In this document: positions 39,367 to 48,120 of the stretch, in pieces
Numbering within the stretch: position 1 is the stretch's first letter
Layout of the letters: each line of letters begins with the position of its first letter
Source of the DNA: Vibrio tasmaniensis 1F-187
GTDB taxonomy: Bacteria > Pseudomonadota > Gammaproteobacteria > Enterobacterales > Vibrionaceae
Reading direction: 5' to 3'
Assembly: GCF_000272405.2 (NCBI RefSeq)
Contig: NZ_AJZM02000150.1
Location: forward strand, 1-64,000
DNA length: 64,000 bases
The notes under the pieces: model-generated
What the model saw: only the letters and a program-made list of their open reading frames with translations
Told to the model about the DNA's origin: nothing
Databases searched by the model: none
Translations under genes and position numbers: made by a program

Positions 39367-40371
39367 CTAATTATTGAGTAAGAATAACAAGCTACCGCCA
39401 CTGAGTGAGCTGCCATAATTGAAGTTAATTCCAATCCCGAAGTTGTCAAAAAAATAAGAGTCATAAGGCACATCAAATACTAATCCTGCCCCGAATTCAT
39501 AGTAATAGTGCGTATCTAAAGGAGCAGTCAAATCACCCGCGACATCGATTCTGGTTAAGTTATAGTGGATTTGAGGGTTATTAAGCGACCAAGCATCGAG
39601 CGCTACATTTTGCCTAAACTCTAGTTCATTAATAAATCGCATCCCTTCTGGGTTACCGATATCGCCATCGTTCGCTTCGCCCCAGCCTGTTCCATAAAAG
39701 TAACGAACTCTGGAAGACACATTCCAACTGCCCCACTCCTTTGGTTGCAAGTATTGAAGTTTGACTGAAGGTTCTGCAACAAGCGCCCATGCTGATGTAT
39801 TCAACGCGTAGCCGTCTAGCTGAGATTGAAATGCTTGAGAGTAGCTGTTGTTGTATTCGTATTTATTGCGGTAATAGAGCAAGTGAGTGCCTAAGCCATA
39901 GGCGATAGACCAATGTTGGTTTAAATGGTTTTGCCCTCCAAAAAAGCCATACAGGCCCAATACCGAGTCTTCATTTGGGTTAACACGACGGTCAGGAGTC
40001 ACATCTGATGAGATCTCAATATCCTGTTCAGAAAGCGCATAAGACCCTCGCACAGACCAAATAAGGTCGAAGTCAGGGTCATCCGTTTTAATCACGGAAG
40101 AGTAAGGGATGGAGCCCACACTCACTTGGCTTCGAGTATCGATGGTTTTATCGGATCCAAAACCACTGTCGTTTAAATTGATAAACGAATTAGGATCAAA
40201 ATCCACAAAGCCAATTGAAATGGCATCGCTGTCAGTCAGCGCAATTGATACAGAAAATATCTTCTCTAAGCGGTTCTGAATCAATTCATTAGAAGCATAG
40301 GCTGAGGAAGAACTGAGGCTCATTAAGAGCAGAATAATATAACGGGGATAGTGCGATAGGGGTGAAAGCAT
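39367..40371 (-). CDS. Solitary outer-membrane beta-barrel protein (Omp_AT-like)
   Basis: A 334-residue exported protein with a signal peptide (hydrophobic LLLMSLSSSSAYAS) and a beta-barrel composed of alternating strands rich in Tyr/Gly/Trp, ending in a final hydrophobic strand (SLLFLLNN). It resembles the solitary autotransporter-like barrel family (PF11557) known in vibrios. There is no passenger domain, so it is probably a channel or surface protein of unknown role. ATG 40371 has GGAG eight bases upstream; the ATG six codons earlier does not. Confidence 0.72.
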   Translation of the reverse strand: MLSPLSHYPRYIILLLMSLSSSSAYASNELIQNRLEKIFSVSIALTDSDAISIGFVDFDPNSFINLNDSGFGSDKTIDTRSQVSVGSIPYSSVIKTDDPDFDLIWSVRGSYALSEQDIEISSDVTPDRRVNPNEDSVLGLYGFFGGQNHLNQHWSIAYGLGTHLLYYRNKYEYNNSYSQAFQSQLDGYALNTSAWALVAEPSVKLQYLQPKEWGSWNVSSRVRYFYGTGWGEANDGDIGNPEGMRFINELEFRQNVALDAWSLNNPQIHYNLTRIDVAGDLTAPLDTHYYYEFGAGLVFDVPYDSYFFDNFGIGINFNYGSSLSGGSLLFLLNN

Positions 40372-40714
40372 TAAGTTGACTCCATTCAAACTTATGCTTT
40401 AAGTGTAATTGGTAACTTAACTAATTCAATCAGAGAGTTAACGGTGTGGTTGATACTGCTCTCAGTTCCAACTGCAAGAGCGTTGCTAAATCGATGGCTC
40501 CCCAAAGTTCTTCTACGTCTTGGATTCTAAAATGAATAATCATATGCGCCTCTGTCTAAATTGGAGTCTTATCTTGAATCATTATTAAAACGCTTACTTA
40601 CCATAATGCGCCAAACTGACTTTAAGACCTGTTTCGCATATAAAACAATAAGCGGTTGAAAATTATAGGATTAACTCCTAAGTTTTTTATAACCCTTTAC
40701 TCAGGAAGAAGTAG
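40372..40714. other. Intergenic region with possible gene remnant
   Basis: A divergent gap between the OM barrel and the four-helix protein. On the minus strand an open 37-codon frame (40430-40543) and an adjacent frame ending at about 40398 both read as protein-like (second frame: HTVNSLIELVKLPITLKA), which could be the tail of a decayed gene. Neither has a ribosome binding site. Confidence 0.35.
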
Positions 40715-41182
40715 ATGAGCAATATAGAAAAAGTATATGGATTTAATACGCCCCAACGACTCTTTGTCGGATACACGCTTGCGGTACTCGTCGATTTAAC
40801 GGTTCTTAATTTTTTTGATGAATACTGGAACTTCGTCAATATTGAGTCTTTCACCATCTCATTTGCAGCTGCGATTCTGCTACAACTCTTGCTCAAACTG
40901 TCTATTGGCTTAGAACATAAGCTCGCAGATTACTTCAAGTCTAAACCCGGCACTGCGCCTAAGATTTATCGCGGTTTATCCAGTTACGTGATTCTAGTGG
41001 GCTCTAAGTTTGTGATGCTGGAAGCCATCAATATCTTGTTTGGAGACAAGGTCGATTTCACAGGCCCATGGAATGGTGTGGTGGCGTTCTTCGCTGTGGT
41101 ATTCACTATTTTGGTCGCAGAGATTATTGTTTCAAAGATCTACTTCGCACTCGATGACACGCCCAAAGCCGAAAAAGCATAG
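40715..41182 (+). CDS. Uncharacterised four-helix membrane protein
   Basis: A 155-residue inner-membrane protein with about four predicted helices and a charged C-terminal tail. It has a good AGGAAG ribosome binding site. I do not recognise the family. It is monocistronic, with a bidirectional terminator downstream that it shares with the convergent porin gene. Confidence 0.75.
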   Translation: MSNIEKVYGFNTPQRLFVGYTLAVLVDLTVLNFFDEYWNFVNIESFTISFAAAILLQLLLKLSIGLEHKLADYFKSKPGTAPKIYRGLSSYVILVGSKFVMLEAINILFGDKVDFTGPWNGVVAFFAVVFTILVAEIIVSKIYFALDDTPKAEKA

Positions 41183-41206
41183 CCTCTTTTGATACACACC
41201 TAAGAC

Positions 41207-41237
41207 AAAAAAGTGAGCCTATCAAGGCTCACTTTTT
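41207..41237. terminator. Bidirectional terminator
   Basis: A perfect AAAAAGTGAGCC/GGCTCACTTTTT stem with a 6-base loop, between the four-helix protein and the convergent porin gene. Confidence 0.9.
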
Positions 41238-41278
41238 ACATCTATTCTTTACGTTTCAGCGATTAACAAGCAGAGAAG

Positions 41279-42520
41279 TTAGATAAAGACTCTCGCTCTA
41301 ATACCGAATACCCAAGCGCTGCTCTCACTAGAGAACGCAGGATCTTTGATGTACTGGATGTCTGGCGTTACTTGGAAATGGTCACCAAACTGCATGTTGT
41401 AGTAGATCTCCGCTGTCCATTGCTCTGTGCTACCGCTTATCGCTTTCGCATTAGCTGCAAAAGAATCACCATTCACTTCCGCCCAGTTTAGCGCTACACC
41501 AAGGTTGTTGGTCGGTTTTCCTAATCCAAAGTAGCCCATACCAACAGAAATCGATTTATCGTAAAGGGCAACATCCCCTTCTGAGAAACCACCTCGCACA
41601 AACGGCATAACTTGCGGCGTCATAAACTGGCTCCATGAGAAATTGACGCCCGAGCCACCTTCCGCAGCAAGGCTATTACTGTGGCGCGTATCGTCACCAA
41701 AATCCCAGAAAGTCACATGGAAGTTATCGGTGTAGATCTGCTCTTGCGAAGCCGTCCAACCTAATTCCAGTGTTGTGAAGTAAGACGCATCGCTACCAAA
41801 AGCGGTATCAAAGCCATCAAAAATGTCATCTGACTGACCATTTGCATCGGCGATACCACCGACCACATAAAAATTTTCGCCCAGCATATGACCAGCAGAA
41901 AGGGCCAATACACCATCATCAGGTAAGCCCATCGCACCAGAGCCTGTCGAGAATGCCAAATTAGTAAAACCAGACCACGGGCTTGCTAGAGCATAAACAT
42001 CCGCATAGTTCGTTACATCCTGCCAACCGACAACAATAGTGCCTTTGCCATCGTTGATTTTTTGCTTCCAATTTAAGTCCGTAACACGAAACCCTTGGTC
42101 ACTGTATGCAGGGCCAATTGAACCGACATAGCCAAGTGGGCCGAATGAATAGTCTTTTGGCGCAGTATCACCATAGGCATGCCTATGTTCCACCTTCCAA
42201 ACCAGGCTACCTGAGTTCTGTGTGTCCTTACCTAATAGATGCCATGAACCGTATAATCGTGCCACACCCGACGATGCATCAACGCTATCGCCGCCACCCC
42301 CATCCCCAGAGGTCAGCCCCAAAGCAAAGTAATCTGCACCAAATGTAAAACCATCTTCAGCTAATGACTCCCTCCAAGATTTCTTGTGTGCTTTCTGCTC
42401 TGCAATTGTATTTTCAACAGAATCAGGGCCTTCAAAGTTAGCGCCGTAAACAACGCCGCTCATTGGGCCCGCCGCCATCACAATAGCCATACTTATTTTA
42501 GAGAATCTTGAGTTCATCAT
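41279..42520 (-). CDS. Carbohydrate porin, OprB family
   Basis: A 413-residue outer-membrane protein with a signal peptide (to about 27, ending VYGA), followed by a beta-barrel with many aromatic/Gly strands and a C-terminal strand ending RARVFI. Sequence features such as DVTNYADVYALASPWSGFTN and the closing QVTPDIQYIKDPAF segment are typical of OprB/carbohydrate porins. It is the third gene after an amidohydrolase and a DUF3299 protein on the same strand; a perfect palindrome lies directly upstream, so it may have its own promoter. The substrate is not shown. Confidence 0.83.
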   Translation of the reverse strand: MMNSRFSKISMAIVMAAGPMSGVVYGANFEGPDSVENTIAEQKAHKKSWRESLAEDGFTFGADYFALGLTSGDGGGGDSVDASSGVARLYGSWHLLGKDTQNSGSLVWKVEHRHAYGDTAPKDYSFGPLGYVGSIGPAYSDQGFRVTDLNWKQKINDGKGTIVVGWQDVTNYADVYALASPWSGFTNLAFSTGSGAMGLPDDGVLALSAGHMLGENFYVVGGIADANGQSDDIFDGFDTAFGSDASYFTTLELGWTASQEQIYTDNFHVTFWDFGDDTRHSNSLAAEGGSGVNFSWSQFMTPQVMPFVRGGFSEGDVALYDKSISVGMGYFGLGKPTNNLGVALNWAEVNGDSFAANAKAISGSTEQWTAEIYYNMQFGDHFQVTPDIQYIKDPAFSSESSAWVFGIRARVFI

Positions 42521-42573
42521 GTCACCAGTGCTTTTTAAGTTAGTTTTATTTTATTCATTACTCACATTGAAAA

Positions 42574-42590
42574 TTGTCATTTGATGACAA
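42574..42590. promoter_or_regulatory. Perfect palindrome TTGTCAT-TTG-ATGACAA upstream of the porin
   Basis: 7-bp perfect arms around TTG, 54 bases upstream of the porin start, in the 73-base gap after the DUF3299 stop. A degenerate copy occurs at 44925-44941 upstream of the amidohydrolase gene, so it looks like the operator of a shared regulator. Confidence 0.5.
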
Positions 42591-42593
42591 CCA

Positions 42594-43253
42594 TTAATTT
42601 TCTTTTTCATAATAGTCTTCGATCATCGAAGCTTTCATTTCATAACCCATGGTGAGGTTACTTTTACCATCTACGAGGAAGACCTCTTCAGTCACTTTGT
42701 TGGAGCTAAAGTCGCCTTCTACCCACACTGGATACTGAACGTTCTGTACCTGAAAGCCTTCAGGGAAAGACACGCGCACAATCTGGTTTGCAGGTGGTGG
42801 TGGCATGTGGATACACTCACCCGCCACAGGCACTAACAGAAACTCTGTTGCTGTCATTCCCTCTGAGAACTCCAGTGGAACGATGAAACCGGGAACTCGT
42901 ACTTTCTTGCCATCAAACTCTGTCGTGATAGCTTCGGCGTTTGCTTTCATGGTTTGCATGTATTCGTCACGCAGTGCGATCATTTCGTCTGCGTCTACAC
43001 CCTGCTCTTTTAGCGTTTGTTTGAATAATAGAACCTGTTGTTGAGCTTGCTCTTCCTCTGATGCACTCATTGCTATCACACCTTGTAATAGACGCATTTG
43101 TTGATCGCTGAGATCCGGCATTTCTACTTTCATTTCGTGAGACTCTGAGTTCAGATCTTGCCACTCAAGATTCATCGCAGTTTCAGCAAAAGTAGGAAAA
43201 GCAACGGCCGTCAGTGATACCACTGACAGGATAAGAGAAAGCACTTTTTTCAT
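42594..43253 (-). CDS. Exported DUF3299 protein
   Basis: A 219-residue exported protein with a signal peptide (MKKVLSLILSVVSLTAVAFPTFAET) and a C-terminal DUF3299 domain, recognised by VPAGECIHMPPPPANQIV. DUF3299 proteins are periplasmic and functionally undefined, though often found near transporters. ATG 43253 gives a clean signal peptide; the frame extends 14 codons upstream. It lies between the amidohydrolase and the porin genes, and a perfect hairpin precedes it. Confidence 0.8.
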   Translation of the reverse strand: MKKVLSLILSVVSLTAVAFPTFAETAMNLEWQDLNSESHEMKVEMPDLSDQQMRLLQGVIAMSASEEEQAQQQVLLFKQTLKEQGVDADEMIALRDEYMQTMKANAEAITTEFDGKKVRVPGFIVPLEFSEGMTATEFLLVPVAGECIHMPPPPANQIVRVSFPEGFQVQNVQYPVWVEGDFSSNKVTEEVFLVDGKSNLTMGYEMKASMIEDYYEKEN

Positions 43254-43272
43254 AAGGAATACCTTGAAGAGA

Positions 43273-43296
43273 GGTGACCTACCCAAATAGGTCACC
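43273..43296. other. Intercistronic hairpin before the DUF3299 gene
   Basis: A perfect 9-bp inverted repeat GGTGACCTA/TAGGTCACC around CCCAAA, 20 bases upstream of the DUF3299 start. No T-run follows on the minus strand, so it is more likely an mRNA stability or translation element, or an operator, than a terminator. Confidence 0.55.
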
Positions 43297-43334
43297 CATT
43301 AAAGCTTAATTTCTAACTGAGTTGTCGAACTGAA

Positions 43335-44714
43335 CTACAGCGTGTTTTTGTAGACTTTGCCGTCTTTCATGATGACTTTAATGGTGTCGATTTCAGGGCT
43401 GCGCGGCTCTGCATCAAACCATTTTTCGTTTGCCCCAATCACTGACAAGTCTTCAAGTGGGTTGCCTTCAACAATAATGATATCGGCGTATGCGCCCGCT
43501 TCAATCACGCCTAACTTACCCTCTGGGTATGGGTCCATCACGCCAGATAACTTAACGATCTCACCGTTTACCGATGTCATCCCTTTCAAAGTGAAGAAGT
43601 TGCCTAACTCTTTACCTGCAAGGAAGATCGTGTGGTCGGTTTGTTTGATACAAGAAACCACGTCACCGACACAGTCTGTGTGGAAACCCCATTTCGGTTG
43701 GTACTTGTTTACATTCGAGATGTAGTCTTTGAATGCTTTGGTTGCCGACTCCGCTTTACGCTTAGAGGCTGGGTTCGAGTTAATCGCTTCGATCTGTGTC
43801 AGGTAAGGTGAAAACGCGGTCATGTTAGTTGTGATGTAGGCGTCTTTATCTTCCATCTTGTCGGCAATATCGCCATCGAACATGAAACCGTGCTCGATCG
43901 TTTTAACACCCGCATCCAAGTTACGCATGATCGCTTTTTTGCTGTAAGCGTGAGACATCACGTAAGAGCCATACGCATCAGCAATTTCAACGGCGGCTTC
44001 AATTTCTTCCGCAGACATCGCATTCAGCTGCCAAGGGTCAAATGTTGAAGCCACACCACCCGAAGACATGATCTTAATTTGAGTATTGCCTTGCTTGAAG
44101 TTTTGACGAGCAGCGGCTTTGATTTCTGTAATACCATCGGCATTAAAGCTCACGCTATTTCGAGCCATACTGGTCGATGAACCAAAGAAGTGTTGGTTAG
44201 CCGTGGTTAGGTTACTGAAATCGGCATGCGAACCCGTCGGGCCAATAAATGCGCCTGATGTGTAAAGTCGTGGGCCCGGCAACATGCCAGAATCGATTGT
44301 TTTACGTAAGCCAGTATTCAAGCCACCAGCATCACGCCACGTGGTGAAACCTGATTGAAACGCAGCGTTCGCGTTGACTGTCGCTCGCGCAGCTAACTCT
44401 TCGATCGTTCGGTTGTTCTCGTGGTCGCTTAGGTTACCGCCGTTCAGCAGTAAGTGTCCGTGGCCTTCGATTAAACCCGGCATTAGCGTTTTGCCTTCGC
44501 CGTCGATCACTACAGCATCACCAGCCTCTATCGGGCTCGCAGAGATTTGTTTGATAAGATTGCCTTCGACTAATACATGATGGTCTTCGTACAATTTGTT
44601 TTCAGTGCCATTGAATACATCGACGTAAGTAAATAGCGTTGATGCGGCATTTGCAGAAAGAGCAAATGAACACGAAAGAGCAACAACAGAGAGTTTTAAG
44701 CCTGCATTTTTCAT
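43335..44714 (-). CDS. Exported amidohydrolase (Xaa-Pro dipeptidase/imidazolonepropionase-like)
   Basis: A 459-residue metal-dependent amidohydrolase with a signal peptide (to about 24, ending ANAA). Metal ligands: H85 and H87 (EGHGH), the likely carbamylated K214 (QIKIMSSGG), H255 (MSHAY), H275 (IEHG), and D347 in HTDC, close to the usual GTD motif. It acts in the periplasm or is secreted. The family includes prolidases and amidases acting on small cyclic amides or dipeptides; the substrate here is unknown. It is followed by DUF3299 and porin genes and preceded by an AraC-type regulator, a plausible uptake-and-hydrolysis module. Confidence 0.87.
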   Translation of the reverse strand: MKNAGLKLSVVALSCSFALSANAASTLFTYVDVFNGTENKLYEDHHVLVEGNLIKQISASPIEAGDAVVIDGEGKTLMPGLIEGHGHLLLNGGNLSDHENNRTIEELAARATVNANAAFQSGFTTWRDAGGLNTGLRKTIDSGMLPGPRLYTSGAFIGPTGSHADFSNLTTANQHFFGSSTSMARNSVSFNADGITEIKAAARQNFKQGNTQIKIMSSGGVASTFDPWQLNAMSAEEIEAAVEIADAYGSYVMSHAYSKKAIMRNLDAGVKTIEHGFMFDGDIADKMEDKDAYITTNMTAFSPYLTQIEAINSNPASKRKAESATKAFKDYISNVNKYQPKWGFHTDCVGDVVSCIKQTDHTIFLAGKELGNFFTLKGMTSVNGEIVKLSGVMDPYPEGKLGVIEAGAYADIIIVEGNPLEDLSVIGANEKWFDAEPRSPEIDTIKVIMKDGKVYKNTL

Positions 44715-45071
44715 TTATACACCTTGATTCCGTTTATGAGTGGAGTCCACTTCCCATAACGATTCCGTAACTACTAATGAGTGTCATGAGGTTTCAAAGG
44801 TGTTTTTGTCAGCCGTGATAATCACAAAAATCTAATCAAAATTCCGGGAAAAAATCGAGGCAAAAACAACTCATCAACATTCAATAACTTAGTAGTGATA
44901 CTGCCAGTGTTCAAGGTTGATAAATGGCCATTTGGTGACAATAAATAATTATGCGTTCAGGCTCCGGTTTCTGCTTAATAGCTGGAGTTTTTACTTATTG
45001 GCTAGAGTTTCGCTGCGGAACTATTATTGCCGAAGCTCTTACTGGTAGCTTGGTACTGTTGCTTACCGACG
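44715..45071. other. Promoter region of the amidohydrolase operon
   Basis: About 360 bases between the amidohydrolase start and the AraC regulator stop. It contains a degenerate copy (44925-44941, TGGCCAT-TTG-GTGACAA) of the palindrome at 42574. No gene is visible. Confidence 0.5.
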
Positions 45072-46073
45072 TTAGCTGTGCTCTTTTCGGTACTGTCTTG
45101 GCGTCATGTTCATCTGTCGTTTGAAGGCTCGGGTAAAGTGGGAAGAATCGGAATAGCCCATTTTCGCACCTACTTGCGTGACCGATAAATCGGACTGCTT
45201 AAGCAATTCTAAAACCTGCTCAAGAACCATCTCTTCAATCAAGGTTTTGTAGACCGCCCCTTCACTTTCCAACCGGCGCTGGATCGTTCTGACATGAATA
45301 TTCAGAATCTCAGAAGCTAAGCTAATTGGGAGTTTCCCCATCGTGAGATAAGGTTTAATAACAAGCTTAAAAGCGCTCAGGAATGAGCTAGGTAAAGGCT
45401 TAGTGAGATCTGATACTTGAGCAATTTTGGGTAAAACAATCGGTGCAAGCATGATGTCTTCAGGGATCTCAAAGGCAGTGACCGGCCTATGCGTATAAAA
45501 CTGAGCACTGCCCATTTGTGGTAGAGATTGAAAGCATTCGAGATCGCCATTCTGAATGCCAACCTCAGACGGCTTCCAACGACCTTGCGTTAATACTGAA
45601 AGTAGCTCGTTGATGAAAATAACAGAGAACAGTTCAGCGAACTTAAACCAAGGTGCGTTAGTAAATGGCTTCTCGCGAACCAACCACCACTTGCCTCCGG
45701 ATTGCTTGGTATAGACATTCGCACCATTGGATACGAGCTTCAACTGCTCACCAAATTGGTCTAGCGCGTTTTTCAATGAATCCTGCTGGCTTAGCTTAGC
45801 CACAAACCTTGGCACATAGGTTTGCTTGCAAAAACTCCACATAAACAGCGAAAACTCTTCTCTCGACGCAGATTCCCCCATAATCTTGACCACGTTCTTA
45901 ACCGTTGTCTCAGGGAGATAATCGTAATGGTCATTACTGGTGAGAATATCATTAGGGATTTGGGCACTGCGTAGTAAGGTGTAGATTTCACCATCAATAT
46001 GTTTGAACAGTTCCGCGAACAATTCGACTTCTTTCTTATCGACAACTGTCATTATCTGAGGGGTATTTGGCAT
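45072..46073 (-). CDS. AraC-family regulator (PF12625 N-terminal domain)
   Basis: A 333-residue regulator with an N-terminal arabinose-binding-like domain (about 20-190) and a C-terminal AraC helix-turn-helix pair (PISLASEILNIHVRTIQRRLE, then LSVTQVGAKMGYSDSSHFTRAF). It is on the same strand just upstream of the amidohydrolase/DUF3299/porin genes and probably controls them. It is similar in build to the regulator at 37143, so the two are likely paralogues. Confidence 0.85.
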   Translation of the reverse strand: MPNTPQIMTVVDKKEVELFAELFKHIDGEIYTLLRSAQIPNDILTSNDHYDYLPETTVKNVVKIMGESASREEFSLFMWSFCKQTYVPRFVAKLSQQDSLKNALDQFGEQLKLVSNGANVYTKQSGGKWWLVREKPFTNAPWFKFAELFSVIFINELLSVLTQGRWKPSEVGIQNGDLECFQSLPQMGSAQFYTHRPVTAFEIPEDIMLAPIVLPKIAQVSDLTKPLPSSFLSAFKLVIKPYLTMGKLPISLASEILNIHVRTIQRRLESEGAVYKTLIEEMVLEQVLELLKQSDLSVTQVGAKMGYSDSSHFTRAFKRQMNMTPRQYRKEHS

Positions 46074-46232
46074 CCTTTCCCTTATCTATTCGTTCACGAA
46101 CTCAAATTATCACCTTTTTTAAGATAGCAGAACAAACGCCGCGTTACCTAGACCTACTAACCGGATGTCTCCGTCAAAATAACGAATAAACAAACGGTTA
46201 GTAGCCAAACTCGTGTTTACTGACTTGGTAGA

Positions 46233-46661
46233 TTACTGAACGGCTAAGTCCGCTCTGCGTACCCAGAATGCTCGTATATGATCATAAATCAGATTAAACA
46301 CAAACGCGTAAATGGTAATAAAAATGGTCACGCCGATATCCATTAAAAATGCCTGCCAAATCCCCACATCAAGTAAGTAAGCCATCACTGGGATCGTCGC
46401 CACCAGCAAGCCTGCCTCAAATAGCACAACATGAAAAACACGTAACTTGAGTGAACGCTTTGATTTTTCACCCGTGAAGTAGCGATCAAAAATGCGGTTG
46501 AAACAGTAGTTCCAAATCATCGCGATGGTCGCAACAACTATCATGGTTCCTGATAAGGCATTCACATCATGATCGGTAAATATCGCTAAGCCTATAATTG
46601 ATAGTGTGACGGCCAATACTTCAAATAACACAGAGTGAAACACTCTTTCTAACGTACTCAT
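46233..46661 (-). CDS. PACE-family multidrug/chlorhexidine efflux transporter
   Basis: A 142-residue inner-membrane protein with two tandem bacterial transmembrane pairs, the PACE (proteobacterial antimicrobial compound efflux) fold exemplified by AceI. Family motifs are present: RxxHxxxFE (R6, H9, E14) and WNYCFNRIFD in the first half, and RVFHVVLFE and FNLIYD in the second. E14 corresponds to the essential proton-coupling glutamate. It is divergent from a LysR regulator, the usual pairing for PACE genes. Natural substrates are thought to be polyamine-like. Confidence 0.9.
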   Translation of the reverse strand: MSTLERVFHSVLFEVLAVTLSIIGLAIFTDHDVNALSGTMIVVATIAMIWNYCFNRIFDRYFTGEKSKRSLKLRVFHVVLFEAGLLVATIPVMAYLLDVGIWQAFLMDIGVTIFITIYAFVFNLIYDHIRAFWVRRADLAVQ

Positions 46662-46799
46662 ACATTCCTCTAAATAATCTATTACGTGTTGGATTGGTCG
46701 AGATTATGTCACCTGAAATAATAAGAGAAAGTTAACAGCCATCACGAATAGTGATAGCCTAGGAGTTATTACCCCCTTTGGTATTGAGCGAGAGATCAC

Positions 46800-47702
46800 A
46801 TGTACAGTTTTGAGCAATTAAAAGTCTTCGTCACTGTGTGTGAAAGTGGCTCTTTCTCTGCCGCCGCTCGCAAACTGAAACGCGCTCAGTCTGGAGTCAG
46901 CCAGTCGATCGCCAACCTAGAAATTGCCATCGACCAAGAGCTATTTAACCGAGAGAAAAACATCCCCGTTTTGACCAACACAGGTAAAGCGTTATTACCT
47001 GTCACTAAGTCGATTCTCGACCAACAAAAGTACTTCGACCAAAAAGTAGAATCGCTCACACAAGAAGATGAGCACGAACTGATCATTGCGGTTGATGAAA
47101 GCATCATAGATAAGAATTTCATTAAGATAATCAGCTCACTGGCCGATCAGTTCCCAATCACGCACTTCGATATTATTACGGCCTCAACCTTCGATGTGGA
47201 AGACCTCGTAAGACGCGGCAAAGCGCAGATTGGCATCATCTATGCGGATGGTGAACTTAAAGTGGATATGGACTTCTTCTTACTGGGCCAAGCCCGCTTT
47301 CTTACAGTTAGCTCCGCCACTCACGAACTCAGCCAAATGTCGGTAGTACAAGACTCAGATCTAAAGCGTTATCGCCAATGTGTGCATCGCAGTTCAAAGC
47401 AGCGCGAACTGTGGTTCACCTACGGTATTAGCTCGATGCTTTGGTATGCCAACAACCACAAAACGATCATCGATCTCGTTGAACAGAACGTAGGGTGGGC
47501 AAATGTGCCTGAAATGATGGTGCTGGAAGGGATTCAGAAAGGCGATCTCGTAGCACTGCCAGTGGCACACGAGCATGGTGGTTGGATTACTCCAGTGGGT
47601 TGCTTAGTGTCTCGCAGTCATATCAATGGCCCAGTGTTAACAAGTTTACTTGAAAAACTAAAAGGCCACTCATTAGAGAACAATCAGTGGCAAGCCAACT
47701 AA
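46800..47702 (+). CDS. LysR-family regulator of the PACE pump
   Basis: A 300-residue regulator with an N-terminal helix-turn-helix (FEQLKVFVTVCESGSFSAAA, then RAQSGVSQSIANLE) and a LysR effector-binding domain. It is divergent from the PACE gene with 138 bases between the starts, so it most likely activates that gene in response to a substrate. Confidence 0.9.
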   Translation: MYSFEQLKVFVTVCESGSFSAAARKLKRAQSGVSQSIANLEIAIDQELFNREKNIPVLTNTGKALLPVTKSILDQQKYFDQKVESLTQEDEHELIIAVDESIIDKNFIKIISSLADQFPITHFDIITASTFDVEDLVRRGKAQIGIIYADGELKVDMDFFLLGQARFLTVSSATHELSQMSVVQDSDLKRYRQCVHRSSKQRELWFTYGISSMLWYANNHKTIIDLVEQNVGWANVPEMMVLEGIQKGDLVALPVAHEHGGWITPVGCLVSRSHINGPVLTSLLEKLKGHSLENNQWQAN

Positions 47703-47838
47703 TCTCCCCCAATTCTTGAGTTCAGCCTATTTCAGCAACTGAATCCTAAATCAATGACGGTGGCGTTTTCTCCAGCACTACCTCATTTCCGCTTTTCGTG
47801 CCGATAATTTTCTTTGTCGTGTGGATAAAACACCCTAG

Positions 47839-47867
47839 TTGATATACCAAAGTGACATAACTAGTAT
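47839..47867 (+). promoter_or_regulatory. Candidate sigma-70 promoter of an sRNA/leader
   Basis: TTGATA (47839-47844), a 17-base spacer and TAGTAT (47862-47867). Spacing is ideal; the -10 is four of six. Pairs with the terminator at 48035. Confidence 0.5.
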
Positions 47868-47873
47868 GCGATC

Positions 47874-48056
47874 CCAAAGGGTTTGTCTTATCAAACTGAT
47901 ATCGACAAAACCAAATCGCTCTTTAACACCACTGACCCAACTTCAAATCTCCCAAATAAGTGCCCCTGCCCTGCAACCACTTGTGAAAGCTTCAAATAGA
48001 TCACTTTTGAATATTGATTCGCACCCAGTTTATGAGCGCTCTTTGAGTGCTTTTTT
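47874..48056 (+). ncRNA. Candidate small RNA or attenuated 5' leader
   Basis: A transcript of about 180 nt would run from the promoter at 47839-47867 to the intrinsic terminator at 48035-48056. No open frame with a ribosome binding site lies inside. I recognise no known Vibrio sRNA in it. The terminator sits 65 bases before the ATG of the small tail-anchored protein, so an attenuator in that gene's leader is an equal possibility. It begins 170 bases after the LysR stop. Confidence 0.4.
48035..48056 (+). terminator. Intrinsic terminator upstream of the tail-anchored protein gene
   Basis: Stem AGCGCTC/GAGTGCT with a TTT loop (one G-T pair), followed by six T residues. It lies 65 bases before an ATG on the same strand, a position typical of attenuators or sRNA ends. 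Confidence 0.7.
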
Positions 48057-48120
48057 ATATCTAAATGAACCTTTTGGAAAATTTGTCGTGAACGTTTTAA
48101 GAAATATTTGCCCTGAGAAA

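Noticed and set aside
47839..48120. N-terminal extension of the small tail-anchored protein
   Set aside because: It would translate through a promoter-like sequence and an intrinsic terminator hairpin and begin at a TTG without a ribosome binding site; ATG 48121 is preferred.
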